Origin: Trichaptum fuscoviolaceum
Taxonomy: Eukaryota; Basidiomycota; Agaricomycetes; Hymenochaetales; Trichaptaceae
Direction: 5' to 3'
Assembly: GCA_910574455.1 (NCBI GenBank)
Contig: CAJSYZ010000006.1
Location: 248,001-312,000, forward strand
Length of the DNA: 64,000 bases
Under the pieces are notes generated by a model, which was given only the letters and a program-made list of their open reading frames with translations, searched no databases and had not been told where the DNA came from. Position 1 is the first letter of the stretch; the number at the start of each line of letters is the position of its first letter. The position numbers and the translations under genes are program-made. Shown in pieces: positions 35,515-46,869 of this stretch.

Positions 35515-37543
35515 TTAGTCCTGGCGTCTGATATCCGGAGGGACAAGAGCCCAGATGCCGACCATCATACCCATGACAGTCACAATCCTAAATTCGATTC
35601 CGTATAGGACTAAAAAATCATGAGGTAGCGGAATGGCTTACAAAGGTTGTAAGCTCTGTACCCCGAACTTAGAGGCCAATGTACCGGTGATGAAAGGCAA
35701 GATCGCGGAGCCAGTCTGGCCGAACCCAGTGACCCAGCCAACCGACCCGCCAACAAGGGAGTAGGGAATGAGTCGGCCGGTAAGTCGCATGACGATTGGG
35801 TAGATAGGTCCGAGGAAAACGCCAATGAGTGCGACGGCAACAGCGTTCTCGAGGAGAGATGGGATGAGCCACACGGTGATCTCAAGCCTACAACCGGTTT
35901 AGTACGCGATTCAAAGGATACGGGTGGGATAGATATTACCCAATGGAACAGAAGATGTACAGCCAGATGCTTCGGCGTTCGCCCAACTGTGATGTAAGAC
36001 AGTGAGAACCGCCTCGACGGACGTTACGGTGCTCATACCTTCTGGGTGACCCAGAGTAGCGCAATCCGGCCAAGAGCAAGTCCTAAACATTTTATCAGAG
36101 TGATGCCATCCAGAGATGTGTCTTACGCTCACCAGCAAAGAACCCTGTGCTCAAATATCCTGCAGAAACCCCTCCACCTCTCTTGTCTCGGACGAAAGTG
36201 ACGATCCATCCGCCGATCGTGACCTCCACGCCCACGTACGCGAGGATGAAGAAGGCGAGAACATGCACTATGCGAAGGCCAAGAATCTGGCGATACTGGT
36301 TCCCGTGCGTCGCAGCACTTTCTTGGGGCGGCCGGCCAATACGCGTGAGCAGAGCTACGGTAAGAAGGTTAAGTTATATACCACCTGAAATGCGACAGCA
36401 TGATGATAAGAGAAAAAACTGACTTTCGATCCGCTCAGACCCGAAGGACATATAAATTGTGATGATGTTGATTAAAGCAAGGCCGAGAGAAATGAAGAAG
36501 AAGTACGACCATTTCTGCATTTCGGAGAACTGCGTTGCGACAAGTGGAGCGACTAACGCACCAACACCTGTCTCCGAATGGGTGATCAGTATCTGACAGT
36601 GAAGGACGGGCGAACTGAAACTGACCATATGTGGCTTGGTAAATGCCCATCTTCATCGCACCGTTTCTGAGGTTTACGACAAACACGATGGCCTGGGCCA
36701 GCTAAAGCGATTCGTAAGCATCCATATATAAAAGGTGTGGTATGGACGAACCTGGATGGAGATTCCGAACCCGAGTAACACATACGCGAGAGCAAAGACA
36801 GGGAATGGCGGCGCCGGAGCTTGAAGCACGTAGCCAAAGAGCTGAAAAGTGGCACCTTCGTTCCCGTCAGCAGATAGTCCACCTGGAATAGATCACAACA
36901 CACCTAAGAGTATAACCTTGAGTAATAGACGGTAAGCAAGCAGCCCAGAGCAGGAATGGTATATGGCTTACCTTCCCAAATCCCAGCTTTTTGCTAATAT
37001 ATATGTTTGATATAGCTCCCAAGATGAATCCCTGACACCAGATGTCAATTAATAGAGCAGGGATACTCATTACGTATCGTAACTCACAACACAATTGAAG
37101 ACGAAGATGAGCGAGACCACAGCAAAGCCAATCTAAAGACCTTCAAGCAAGTCTCGGGAAGCTAGGTGAAGGAAACGCACATGGTAATGTCGTTGGATAG
37201 CAGGAAGCATAGGTCCTGAGACAGATGGTATGAGATGACATTCAAAAGAAGATTAGCAACGACACTCACCCGGAGTGCCATCATTCCATCCTTCAACGAA
37301 AATGATAAGCAAAAGTGTAGCAAAACACCGGAGCTCTGTTTTCCTCTGCGCTTGTAGCTCCGCTGGTGACACCTCCTCCGCCGCTGATACAACAGATACC
37401 GCCCTAGAGGACGGCAACCGAGCCAAGACTGGCTGCTCGTATACCTGAGTCTCTTCAGCAGCCAGATCTTGTGAACTCTGTTCCGTATCCTTGCTTATGT
37501 TGCCCAGTTCATAGTCTTGGGGTGTGGGCTGTTTCATTGACAT
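35515..37543 (-). CDS. MFS transporter, BSC6-like
   Basis: Many short exons from 37543 to a stop at 35515-35517. A hydrophilic N-terminal tail (about 70 residues) precedes the first membrane helix FATLLLIIFVEGWNDGTPG, followed by LIFVFNCVGFILGAISNIYI and SKKLGFGKV. The WNDGTxGPL helix and the SKKLGFGK loop (in the position of MFS motif A) are typical of the fungal fucose-permease-like group that includes yeast Bsc6. Later helices include the region VALIGVFLGPIYPIVMR near 35800 and GFGQTGSAILPFITG near 35690. The substrate is unknown, and assignment to sugar or other solutes is not supported here. Twelve helices are expected; I did not place every exon. It lies on the same strand as the SOD gene, about 470 bp upstream of it. 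Confidence 0.82.
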
Positions 37544-38991
37544 GGCCGGGAAACGGGGAAGCGTACCTGTGAAGGTCGCTCATAACGATTGTATATAAAC
37601 GTTGGCGGCGACTACTTACATCTTCAAGGTTACTAACCGTTACAATTTGTTTGGCTAGACGCGCACGGACCATCAAAACCCGAGTCGCGGGTCACCGGCA
37701 AACCATCCGAACCCTTCAAGTTTCGGCGTTTTGTCGGATAAATGCGGATTTTGCGGGGATGGGGAGGATGATCACCAACAGACCAGATATCGGCTACCCA
37801 TTTACTTCGTAACACTCTACCTTGCTCAGTGACCTTTGAACTCTGGAGTACCATTCGTAAAATCTAAATCTTTCATTAGGCTTGGCTTCGAATAAGCAGT
37901 TATAAAGGTCGGGAAACAACATACTTTTAAGGTTACGAGTATGTCCAGTATGCAGTGCCCAAGTGATAAGGTAATAGAAATGATGGGATATTCGTAAACC
38001 AGTTGCTTGTCATGTACATACCATCCGATAATTTGATCATTAGCTCAAGATTAGAGGTTGGGGGTCTTCGCCCTTTAAGACCGTGTCAATTCGTCCATGA
38101 AGGAGTGATGGTCAGCGAAGAAAAATAATATGACTGTCTACGCAACCTAGAGCAAGTACATTCACCTTTGCCGTCGTTCTTCCCGCGAAAGGAATTTTTT
38201 GTGGGATAGACTCCTCCGTGAGCAGAAACATCATCACTGACCTGATCATAGACAAGCTTTTATGTCGTTCAAGATTTTCACGAGGTTGCCGTATAGTAAA
38301 TCTTGACGTCTCTCCCAGCATCGTCGTCGCTCATAGTGAATGAGGTTATCTTGTCCATATAGGATAGAGGGGGTTTGACAAGCTTGCAGATATGCAAGTG
38401 GAAGTCTTGCACGGAACTATGGCAATTCGAACTCAAGGGGAAGCTTAAGAGTAAGAGAAGAATTAAGATTAAATTTGCGACGCGGAGTGTGATGGCTCAG
38501 TGATGAGTGGTAGAGAAGACGCGTACTATGTAGGCAACCTTGCTCGCCGGGTAATGGCACGTGATGGGCGGCGTCCACGACGCGTCACTGGCACTGCTGG
38601 CAGACGCGAGACGCGTATCGCGTCCGAATCGAGCAGAAACGCCACGACGCGTCTTCTCCTCCTACACCATTAACAATAACCAAGCACAACAACAAAGCTG
38701 AAGGTCTCAAGACTTTCACGACTTCCCTCCCTTCTCTAGAGCTTATTATACGCATCATTCCAGCGCTCCTTGATGTCGGGCAAGCCACTTAACAGTTAAC
38801 ACCGTATTTGCGATGATTTACCTTCACCATACCCCCTTATGGATTCAAGAGCTAAGCAACACTAACTACAGTCTAATATACACGGTCCATTTTACATCGA
38901 GATACATTATTTACTAGCCTATCTGCTTCAATTGCGTTTACTGGCATTCAGTGGTCAGTATGTTATTCATTTCTTACAGTTGTAACCATAC
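37544..38991. other. Intergenic, no gene recognised
   Basis: About 1.4 kb. A GC-rich patch with repeated GACGCG words lies at 38517-38660. No convincing gene on either strand. Confidence 0.4.
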
Positions 38992-41616
38992 TCACATTGC
39001 ATTCCAATCCATTTCGAATTGATCCAGAATGTCGAGGACTTGGACAAGATGCTTGTACCCAAGAACCTCGCTCTCTCCATCAGCGACTGCCGTCGCTGTC
39101 CGGACGACGTTCTTGATTTGCCGTCCATTCACCTTCTTGTCCCCAAGCACCTTCAACTCTGCCTCTGTCAGTCCTCCATTCGCCAATGACGGAACGCCTG
39201 CAGAGGCATGAACTTTCGTGACAAATGCAATCCAGATCTGACGCTTGGCAGCAGCATCTAGGTCGTGATACCGCAACGAGACGTGGATGCGCGACTGGAA
39301 GGCTTCGTCAAACGTGCGGACGCGGTTGGTCGTGAGGAATAGGATGCCTCGGAAGTATCTATGTAAAAAAGTTCGTCATTCAAATTTCTGTCGCTCTACC
39401 ATGTACTTACTCGAGCTGACGCAGGAAGACTGCGACCATAGCATTCCTGAATAGATCCTGCAGAGAACGCTCCTCGAGGAACACATCCGCTTCGTCAATG
39501 AGAACGATTGCACCCCATTTTGCAGCAGTGCTGAAGATGCGAGTTAATTCCGCGTCCAGGCTATGTGCTTCTGTCCCGAGGTCGCCAGCTCCAACGACGT
39601 AGAGCGGCTTCCTGACATCTACGAGAATGAGCATGTCAGCAATGCACCGATGTACTGCAGGCTTTTGCTTACGTTCGCTCGTGGCTTCTGCGGTCAACGT
39701 TTTACCTACACCAGGACTACCGAACAGGTTGATTACGAGGCCTTGGCCTTTACCGTGTACAAAGTCGTCGAATCCCGAGCCGCGCGGAGACGCATGCTTC
39801 TCAACCAATGCCTTGATCAGGCTTTTTGTTGCAGGAGGCAGGACAAGATTCTCGAACGGTTCGTCATTCCATTCGAAGGTATTGACGTAGTTGACGTTGA
39901 ATTGGACTGTATGCTTGTGAGTTTGACAGAAAGTGTATGAAGTAGCCTAGTACTTACGCCAGCGCTTGTCAGACAAGCTAAATCCGTAAACAATGGGACT
40001 GGTAAATGTGAGTTGCGTGTTGTCCAAAATTACCTCCTCATCTGACTTCTTCTCGGCGGATTCGTCGTTGTCGTCGTCGTCGTATGATGCCTCGTTCTTC
40101 TCAAGGTCCTCAAAATCAAGACCTTTCGTGACTTCCGGCAGAGAATAGTTGGGGTTTGTCTCCTCCAGAGTTCCTGATAATGGTAAGTAAGCACCCTAAT
40201 TGTCAATGAAATGAAAGCATGCTCACTCCAGTCAATCATAACGCGGCTGTCGATCTGTGACAGGCGGTTTAGCAGAAAGTTTGAAACGAAGAAGTTGTGC
40301 GGAAACGAACATGTAGTTTCGCCATTTGACCACTGCTAGTCTGATAGTAGGCATTGCCACTGTAGTGCATATGGTGCATACCCTGCAAGGTTAGCCATTT
40401 CTCTCCTCGGCTCAGCAACCTTGCCTTCAGCTTCTCTGCGTTCGGGTGGTACTTGAGCGGATAAGAGGGAAGATTCTTTATCTTCACGGCTCCGCGGAAC
40501 GCGCATATAGCTGGGACCTCAGCCTTCGCAATGCCGAACTTTGGTTCCTTGCCGGCTGCCTCTGGCTGATGGAACTGCGCATTGTACTCGACACATTGCG
40601 ACTGAAGATCGTAGAAGGTGGACCCGCATGTCTGGAGCTGTGCAACCTCAAGCCACACGATGCGCGGCTCGCCCGTAATCATGCATTTCGTATAGAGAGG
40701 AGTACGAGGTAGAAGGATTGCCCAGAGGAGGTTGAATGTGATCTCGCCATGTGAGAGGTAAGCATCAATCTCATTGATCAGGTCGGCGAATTCTTCGTTG
40801 ACGAATTCGATCAGGAACTTGAGATGTTCACAAGCCAACGACTCTTCTTCAGACCTACTCAGTTCATCAGCCCGCTCTTTCAGTTTGGGAAGATAGGCGA
40901 TAAATGCCTTGGGATCAACCTTACAGACGTTCAGCATTTTGTACGTCGACCTCGTCTTCAAGTTAGTTAAGCACTTACCTTTAGTGGCACGGCAGTCCAG
41001 GAGATTCCCATGAAGTCTCCGATCACTTCCTTGCAGGCCTTTTTGAGATGTTCACTCTTAATATCGATGGAGGTCTCAATGGTCGGCGGTGCTGCCGGGT
41101 TAGGCGAGGGTGTGATCTTACGCCAGAGGAGGAATGCGTACTCCCAGAACGGTTCAGCCTTTCCTGCTGCTTCCGGCTCCTTGTAACCCTCCTGTACATT
41201 CCATCTGCAAAGATGAGGGTCGTAGACCTCATCAACTCGCTTGACATCAAGGCGCGAGCCCCGAGGTGCAGGTGGAGGAGCTGGCGTAGGGTCAACATCA
41301 ACGCCATCTTCGTTTCCTATGTTGTTTCTCATCAGTCTCTTTTCGCTTGACAAAGTCAAGTGAACTAACCATCTTTATCGTGGCACACGGGCGGCATCGG
41401 AGTTGATGTCCAGTCAGGCGGTACGTACCAGTCCGCCGAAGGTGGTAATTGCGGTGGTGGAGGGTAATAAGGAATACTGCCTCGGCCATCGTTCATGGCC
41501 CCGCCTCTAGCACGTCGGACCCTGCGCCCTCCTACATTGTCGGGATAACTCCCTGGGATTGCAGTCGCCATGGACTGTGCGAGATCCTGGTCGTAGAACG
41601 ATCCTGGGTATGCCAT
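38992..41616 (-). CDS. DUF7025/AAA-type ATPase, complete copy (A)
   Basis: About eight exons from ATG 41616. The N-terminal 90 residues are low complexity (MAYPGSFYDQDLAQSMATAI, then Pro-rich). A large DUF7025-type region follows, with FWEYAFLLWRKITPSPNPA, LLWAILLPRTPLYTK, NLPSYPLKYHPNAEKL and MHHMHYSGNAYY. The AAA module has Walker A GSPGVGKTLTAEA, Walker B IVLIDEADVFLEERS, sensor/arginine-finger region LTTNRVRTFDEAFQSRIHVS, and an AAA lid ending FEMDWNAM. The HGKGQGLVINLFG lead-in and LxYxDLDxxAKRxIW helix are typical of this fungal family. The role is unknown; as an AAA+ unfoldase-like ATPase it probably acts as a hexamer (inference). No lesions seen. Two broken copies lie upstream on the same strand. 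Confidence 0.88.
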
Positions 41617-41925
41617 TGCTGCGGAGATGGGTAGTGGGCACACCCACGTACCGCAGCTTTATAGACGTTGGACATTGGGCGCCTACGCTTCGATAGGAGT
41701 CAAGGCGGTGCTCGCATCAAGCTCGAGGCGCGTCAAGTTAAACCAATGCTCGGAGTCATTGGCGCCGCCTGCAACACGTTCCCGACTCAATCTGCCTATG
41801 AGTCAGGACAACTTGAATGCTATTATCAAAACAGCACACGTGGCCTTTTATGTGATTAAACACGTATTCTCGTTCAGTGGCGGTACACATTCTGGGCTTT
41901 GTTAACGTTCATCTAGTCATAAGGG
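41617..41925 (-). promoter_or_regulatory. Upstream region of AAA copy A (intact version of a duplicated promoter)
   Basis: The sequence from 41617 outward is repeated at 42868-42988 plus 43966-44150 (shared words: GCAGCTTTATAG, GCGGTGCTCGC, GCCGCCTGCAACACGTTCCC). The CTATAAAGC near 41655 (reverse orientation) is a candidate TATA box. Because copy A lacks the insertion seen in the duplicate, it shows the empty target site. Confidence 0.6.
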
Positions 41926-42640
41926 TTTTCCACCCAGCGCGTTAGATGTGTCTTTAGCGCGGAGACGCGTCTTCTCTTGACCGTGACGACGACGAACATA
42001 GTCACGACAACAACTTCTTATCGGCCTTCTGAGTGAAAGACTCAGCTCATTTGACATAATATACTAATATATATTCCACAAACTCTTGCAGCAAGCTGAA
42101 GCAGCGCGGAGAGCTTCAAGTTGTTTCTGCCATCATATGCGAGAGGAATAGGGAATGGAATACGATACACCTAGACTCGTAAACCAGTCGTTTTTGTCGT
42201 GTAGATGAAACAAATCTCACAAACAATTGGCTCGCAGTCTTCGATACGTCAACGGGGAGTATGGCAAAATCAGCATCGGATTGCTGACTATCACGCTTGG
42301 TGCTGAACACCCACAACACATCGAGTAGCATTGCGACCCTTGTTCGACATCTTGAACAACGATGACGACTGACTCCTTATAGGACAAGTGTTTCGCAAAG
42401 CATGCAGTCTTTACAGTCGGGTTAAAGTTTACTGCGAATTTGGTGAGCTCCTTTTGCTGCTCACTGTATTAGTAGTAATCTTGCTTTTTTTTTGCGAGTG
42501 TTAGGTAGCGACGGGAATTGCAATCTCTACCACACACAATTTATTCTATTCGGGATACTTTACACGTTAGCGTATACAATTTAATTGCGTTTGCTGGAAA
42601 TAATTAGTAAGTTGCTTGTTTCCCACAGATGTATCCGTAC
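41926..42640. other. Intergenic, no gene recognised
   Basis: No gene recognised between the AAA copy A upstream region and the copy B relic. A run of nine T lies near 42486. Confidence 0.4.
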
Positions 42641-42867
42641 TCACATCGCATTACAATCCATCTCGAACTGATCTAGAATGTCGAGGACTTGTAAAAGATG
42701 CTTATACCCAAGGGTAAGAAAGAAAACTCACCTTGGCCGATATTCATGTCCTCGTCTTTAATGCGATGGTCCGTGCGTCCTCCTCCATTGACCGGATAAT
42801 TTCCTGGGATCGCAGTTGCCATGGCCTGTGCAAGATTCCTGTTGTAGAATAATCCTGGGTATGCAAT
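42641..42867 (-). pseudogene. AAA ATPase relic (copy B): only the two gene ends remain
   Basis: From 42641 to about 42713 the sequence matches the last codons and stop of AAA copy A (ending DCNAM against DWNAM). From about 42740 to 42867 it matches the first coding exon (YPGLFYNRNLAQAMATAIPG against YPGSFYDQDLAQSMATAIPG). Almost the whole gene between them is deleted. The start codon equivalent to ATG 41616 has become ATT (42865-42867). The duplicated upstream region follows. This is a clear internally deleted pseudogene, and it explains why a promoter-like copy stands here without a gene. Confidence 0.85.
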
Positions 42868-42988
42868 TGCTATGGGTAGTGAGCCCCTCGGCGTATTGCA
42901 GCTTTATAGGCATTGATCATTGGGTGCCTACGCTTCGTTTGGAGTCAAAGCGGTGCTCGCAGGAAGCTTGAGGCGAGTCGAGTTGAAC

Positions 42989-43965
42989 CGGCCTGACGAA
43001 AAGGCCGCCTACAAGTGCCGCCGCTGCCGCATGCAGCCGCCTACAAGTATCGCCGCTGCCGCATGCAAGACTGCAGACACGGAACCAATGATAAATAAGA
43101 TAAAATACTGTAGAAATTAATGAAGTCATTGCATGTGCCACAGCTGTCAAAACTGCCGCATGCAGTGCCGCCTACCTGTCAAAACTACCGCATGCAGTGC
43201 CGCCTACCTGTCAAACTACCGCATGCAGTGCCGCCTACCTGTCAAAACTGCCGCATACACTGCCGCATACAGGCTTGAAGACTGCAGTCAAGCCGCATGC
43301 AGAGTTGCAACGGGGTCCCGAACCTTCCCAAAGCGTACTAAACTCAGGTACAAACACAGCCATGCATTCAGTTTCCCACAGCCACTCATCAAATTGTAGA
43401 TCTTGCATACGACAATATGATTACTTGCATAGCAGAAGTGGTTTAGATATAAAACAATCACAGTACTGTCTATTGTAATGTACTAATAAGATATAAAATA
43501 AATGATAATAAACTACGAGAAATAGAGACCAAAATGGCACATGTCTTCGTAAAACTTGTCAATGCCCGTTACCCGGTTTTCGGTAATCCTTCAAGTTGTC
43601 CGCTTGTCCCCTCAGGCTGTTCTCGGACACCAAGTCACACAGTATATTTGTCCTGATTTTAACTTAACAACACTTAATATCATACTTTCAACTAACTTAA
43701 TACACCCAATATTGACTTAAGCAAATTGTATGAGAATATATTTACTAAAGAGTGACCCTGACCATAATCTCGTGACATTTATTTGGTCTTCGATAGATCT
43801 GAGATATTATCGGGGCTCTTGCCCCCGGTCACTTACGAGACCGTAGGCGGCACTTTGTACAATGACCGCCTACGCCTACTAGTACTGCATGCGGTCCTGT
43901 ATAGAAAGTGCCGCCTACTGCATGCGGCAGCGGCGGCACTTGTAGGCGGCCTTTTCGTACAGCCG
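42989..43965. mobile_element. Mutator-like non-autonomous element with 9-bp target duplication
   Basis: The 977-bp element is bounded by GAGTTGAAC on both sides (42980-42988 and 43966-43974), a perfect 9-bp duplication. Its ends, CGGCCTGACG and the reverse complement CGGCTGTACG, lead into a long inverted repeat containing CGAAAAGGCCGCCTACAAGT and CGCCGCTGCCGCATGC. The match is perfect for about 38 bp from CGAAAAGG onward. Long inverted repeats with a 9-bp duplication are diagnostic for the Mutator (MULE) group. The interior has no transposase, only GC-rich subterminal repeats and AT-rich middle DNA. It split the duplicated AAA promoter, and the uninterrupted equivalent is at 41617-41925. Confidence 0.88.
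43135..43275 (+). repeat. Minisatellite inside the Mutator-like element
   Basis: Four imperfect units of about 32-33 nt, each roughly CTGTCAAAACTRCCGCATGC followed by AGTGCCGCCTAC. The GCCGCCTAC and CCGCATGC words also occur in the terminal inverted repeats, so the array is a subterminal amplification of end sequence, which may be transposase binding sites. Confidence 0.8.
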
Positions 43966-43975
43966 GAGTTGAACC

Positions 43976-44539
43976 ATCGTCCGGAGTCACGCCGGCGCCG
44001 CCTGCAACACGTTCCCCAATCAATCAGTCTATGAGCCAGGACGGCTATTGTCGCAACAGCATGTGTTGCCTTATAAGTGATTAAACAGGTATTCTTATTC
44101 AACGGCGGCGCGCACACTGAGCTTTTTTTTATCTAGTCATAAGAGTTCGTTGGGAACCTTAGCTAGCATGCTTGGTGTTGATCATGATCTCTTCCTGAGT
44201 GAATGCCGGGCATCAGGACACGCTCGCTCGGCATTGAGTCGGTAAACCAAACTAGAGAACGTGGTAATCTCTGGACCCGAGCCCGAGTCTGAGTCAAGCT
44301 GAATGGTACTCGCACTACTAGTTAAGTGAGTGATACGTAGACAATCCTGTTCTCCTACTCACTGCTGTACATGCACAGCTTGTCGATGAAAGATAGGAAG
44401 GGGTCACAATTTGAAAACGCTCGCTGTATGAGTCTACTATCTTTACATGCATCCCTGATCAAATACTATACGAAGTTACTTTCTCTTCCTGTGAGAAGTT
44501 TGTTGAGTTCGAATCTGATTTGTAAATATGTTGGTCCAC
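43976..44539. other. Distal part of the duplicated AAA upstream region, then spacer
   Basis: Up to about 44150 this matches 41750-41925, the part of the promoter duplicate displaced by the insertion. The rest shows no gene. Confidence 0.5.
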
Positions 44540-46059
44540 TCACACCACGTTCCAGTCTGCATTAAACTGGTCTAATATTTCAAGCACCTGAACCAGATGC
44601 TTGTAGCCGAGAATTTCATTCCTATCGTTTGCAACAGATGTTGCCGTCTTCACAACGTTCTTGATTTGGCGTCCATTCACATCTCTATCCCCGAGATCCC
44701 CTAGCTCCTTATCGGATAAACCGGCATTCTCGGACACGGGCAAGCCTTTGTTCGCATGCGTTTTCTTTACAAACGCGACCCAGATTTGGCGTTTCGCGGT
44801 CGCGTCAAGGTCGTGATAGCGAAGCGAAACATGAATACGAGATAGGAATGCTTCGTCGAACGTACGAACGCGATTGGTGGTCAGGAAAAGGATCCCTCGG
44901 AAGTATCTAATCAACGACTAGGTTAATGGTAAGCTTTCACATGTAAATTTCGAAACAACGTGCTCAAGTTGGCGTAGGAACACAGCGACCATGGCATTCC
45001 TTTCCAGATCGTGCAATGATCGTTCCTCGAGGAACACATCCGCTTCATCAATAAGGACAACAGCGCCCCACTTCGCAGAGACGTTGAATATGCGCGTTAG
45101 CTCTCGATCAAGCGTTCGGGCATCTGTGCCAAGGTCAGCTGCCCCAACGACATAAAGCGGCTTTCTAACGTCTTTGAGAGAGATGTAGTAACGGAAGTCC
45201 TGGAAAGGATTCTGCTGGACTTACGTTCGCTCGTCGCCTCCGCTGTGAGTGTCTTACCAACGCCAGGACTTCCGAAGAGGTTTATAACGAGTCCTCGCCC
45301 TTTGCCATGGACAAAGTCATCGAATTCTGACTCTGAAGCCGAATGGTCCTTAACTAGGACTCGGATGAGATCCTTGGTCGCGGGATTTAATACAAGATTA
45401 GCAAAAGGTTCGTCATTCCACTCGAAGGTTTTGACGTGCTCTATGTTCAAAAACACTGCCAGTGTATAACTTCAGTCGATAGCGCAAGGATAGTACGAGG
45501 TGATTGAACAGCTTACGCCAACGTTTGTCAGACAAACTAAATCCGTAGACAACGGGGCTGGTGAAAGTAAGCTGTGTCTCGTTTAGGCTTATCTCCTTCT
45601 TGTCTTTATCGGCTGGAGTATCCGAGTAAAGGGCACTGCTCTTCTTGATGAGCTCGAAATCCAGACTTTTCGTTACCTTTGGAAGAGGAAAGTTCGGGTT
45701 CACTTCCTCCAACGTCTCTATTTATTGTAAGCATTCTATCGCGTTTCAGGGGTAACGTTTGCTAACTTCGATCAACCATGATACGGCTTTCAACCTATGA
45801 CGAAGACGGGTCAGTACCTCTTCCACGCAGTTGAACGACGACGAACGTGGAGCTTTCCCATCTCCCCCATCGCGGTTGTGTAATATGCGTTTCCGGTGTA
45901 GTGCATATGATGCATTCCCAGAAGGCTAACCCATTTCATCCCCCGTGACAGAAGCTTCTCGCCTAGTCTATCTGGGTTTGTGTGGTATTCTAGAGGATAG
46001 CTCGGGAGGTTGTTTATCTTGACAGCACCATCAAACGCGAATATTGGTGCGATCTCCAC
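44540..46059 (-). pseudogene. DUF7025/AAA ATPase, 5'-truncated copy (C)
   Basis: Homology to copy A begins at 46059 in the middle of the DUF7025 region (IAPIFAFDGAVKINNLPSYP) and continues to the stop at 44540 (QFNADWNVV). An in-frame stop lies directly upstream and no ATG is available at the junction, so the first half of the protein is missing. Everything downstream is well kept: MHHMHYTGNAYY, Walker A GSPGVGKTLTAEA, Walker B VVLIDEADVFLEERS, LTTNRVRTFDEAFLSRIHVS, and splice sites that align with copy A. The ATPase half could therefore still be expressed if an upstream exon exists, but I could not find one. Called a truncated pseudogene on present evidence. Confidence 0.75.
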
Positions 46060-46442
46060 AGCTCATAAGTTGTATCGTAATCTGTCATTACAGTGTATCC
46101 GATTCATTTCCTTATTTGGAGTTGTATCCGATACAAACATGTGCATTCATTAAATATTTATCTCAACCAGCTCATTGGCTGGTGCGTGCACGTCTGAAGT
46201 CGAATATAATGATATATTTAAGATATAATGCCCGTAGGGGCAAGCTGGTTGCTTGCAAAACCCGAACACACCTCCGGGCGTTAATTATCTGCTCTGATGC
46301 ATTATTTTATTTTATTCATCCAAAACTTGTTTCCATTTGGGCAACCAGTGAGGCAAGCTCCCTGACATGCGAAATTGCAATTCCATATAAATATGAAAAC
46401 AACAGTAATTCAGACACTGAACGCACTAGTACCGAGGTGGGC
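46060..46442. other. Breakpoint side of AAA copy C, no gene
   Basis: AT-rich DNA unrelated to the AAA gene. No feature recognised. Confidence 0.35.
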
Positions 46443-46510
46443 AATGTCCGAGGCTTCAGCGCGCTTCGCCCGGGCGTCCGCCCGTGCTTGCACGCTTGCG
46501 CTCGGACATT
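46443..46510. repeat. Small GC-rich inverted repeat
   Basis: AATGTCCGAG (46443) is mirrored by CTCGGACATT (46501-46510), enclosing a GC-rich interior with the palindrome CGCCCGGGCG near 46467. This 68-bp hairpin-forming block lies in AT-rich DNA and may be a very small MITE. No target duplication was identified. Confidence 0.5.
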
Positions 46511-46869
46511 TATACCTGCAGCGGGCTTGCATCACGCAATAGAGAAAACAGGAAGAAACTAGTAAGAGACTGCAGTAGACTGACTGAAGCACTGACTCAT
46601 TAAGTCAACGGCACTGATTTCAGTAAGCTGTTCCTAGTAGGCCTGATTAATGGAACATGCCTGAATAAGTAGATTTTTAAGTTTTCTTAACAGGACTTTC
46701 AGTCTCTCAGGGCATTTAAGTAACACTTAAGTCAATTTCAGCAAAAATTAGTTTTTGAGTTGGAAGCACGTGCATGCAAACTTTTTGTAACATTTAGCCC
46801 GCTAGAACCCTCAACACCTAAGGGTGTTCGGGAATACAAGTAGATAGTTACAGCCTTACAGGAATCTAG

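Noticed and set aside
43135..43275. Regular repeats resembling a CRISPR array
   Set aside because: The units abut without unique spacers, share words with transposon ends, and the host is a fungus. It is a minisatellite.
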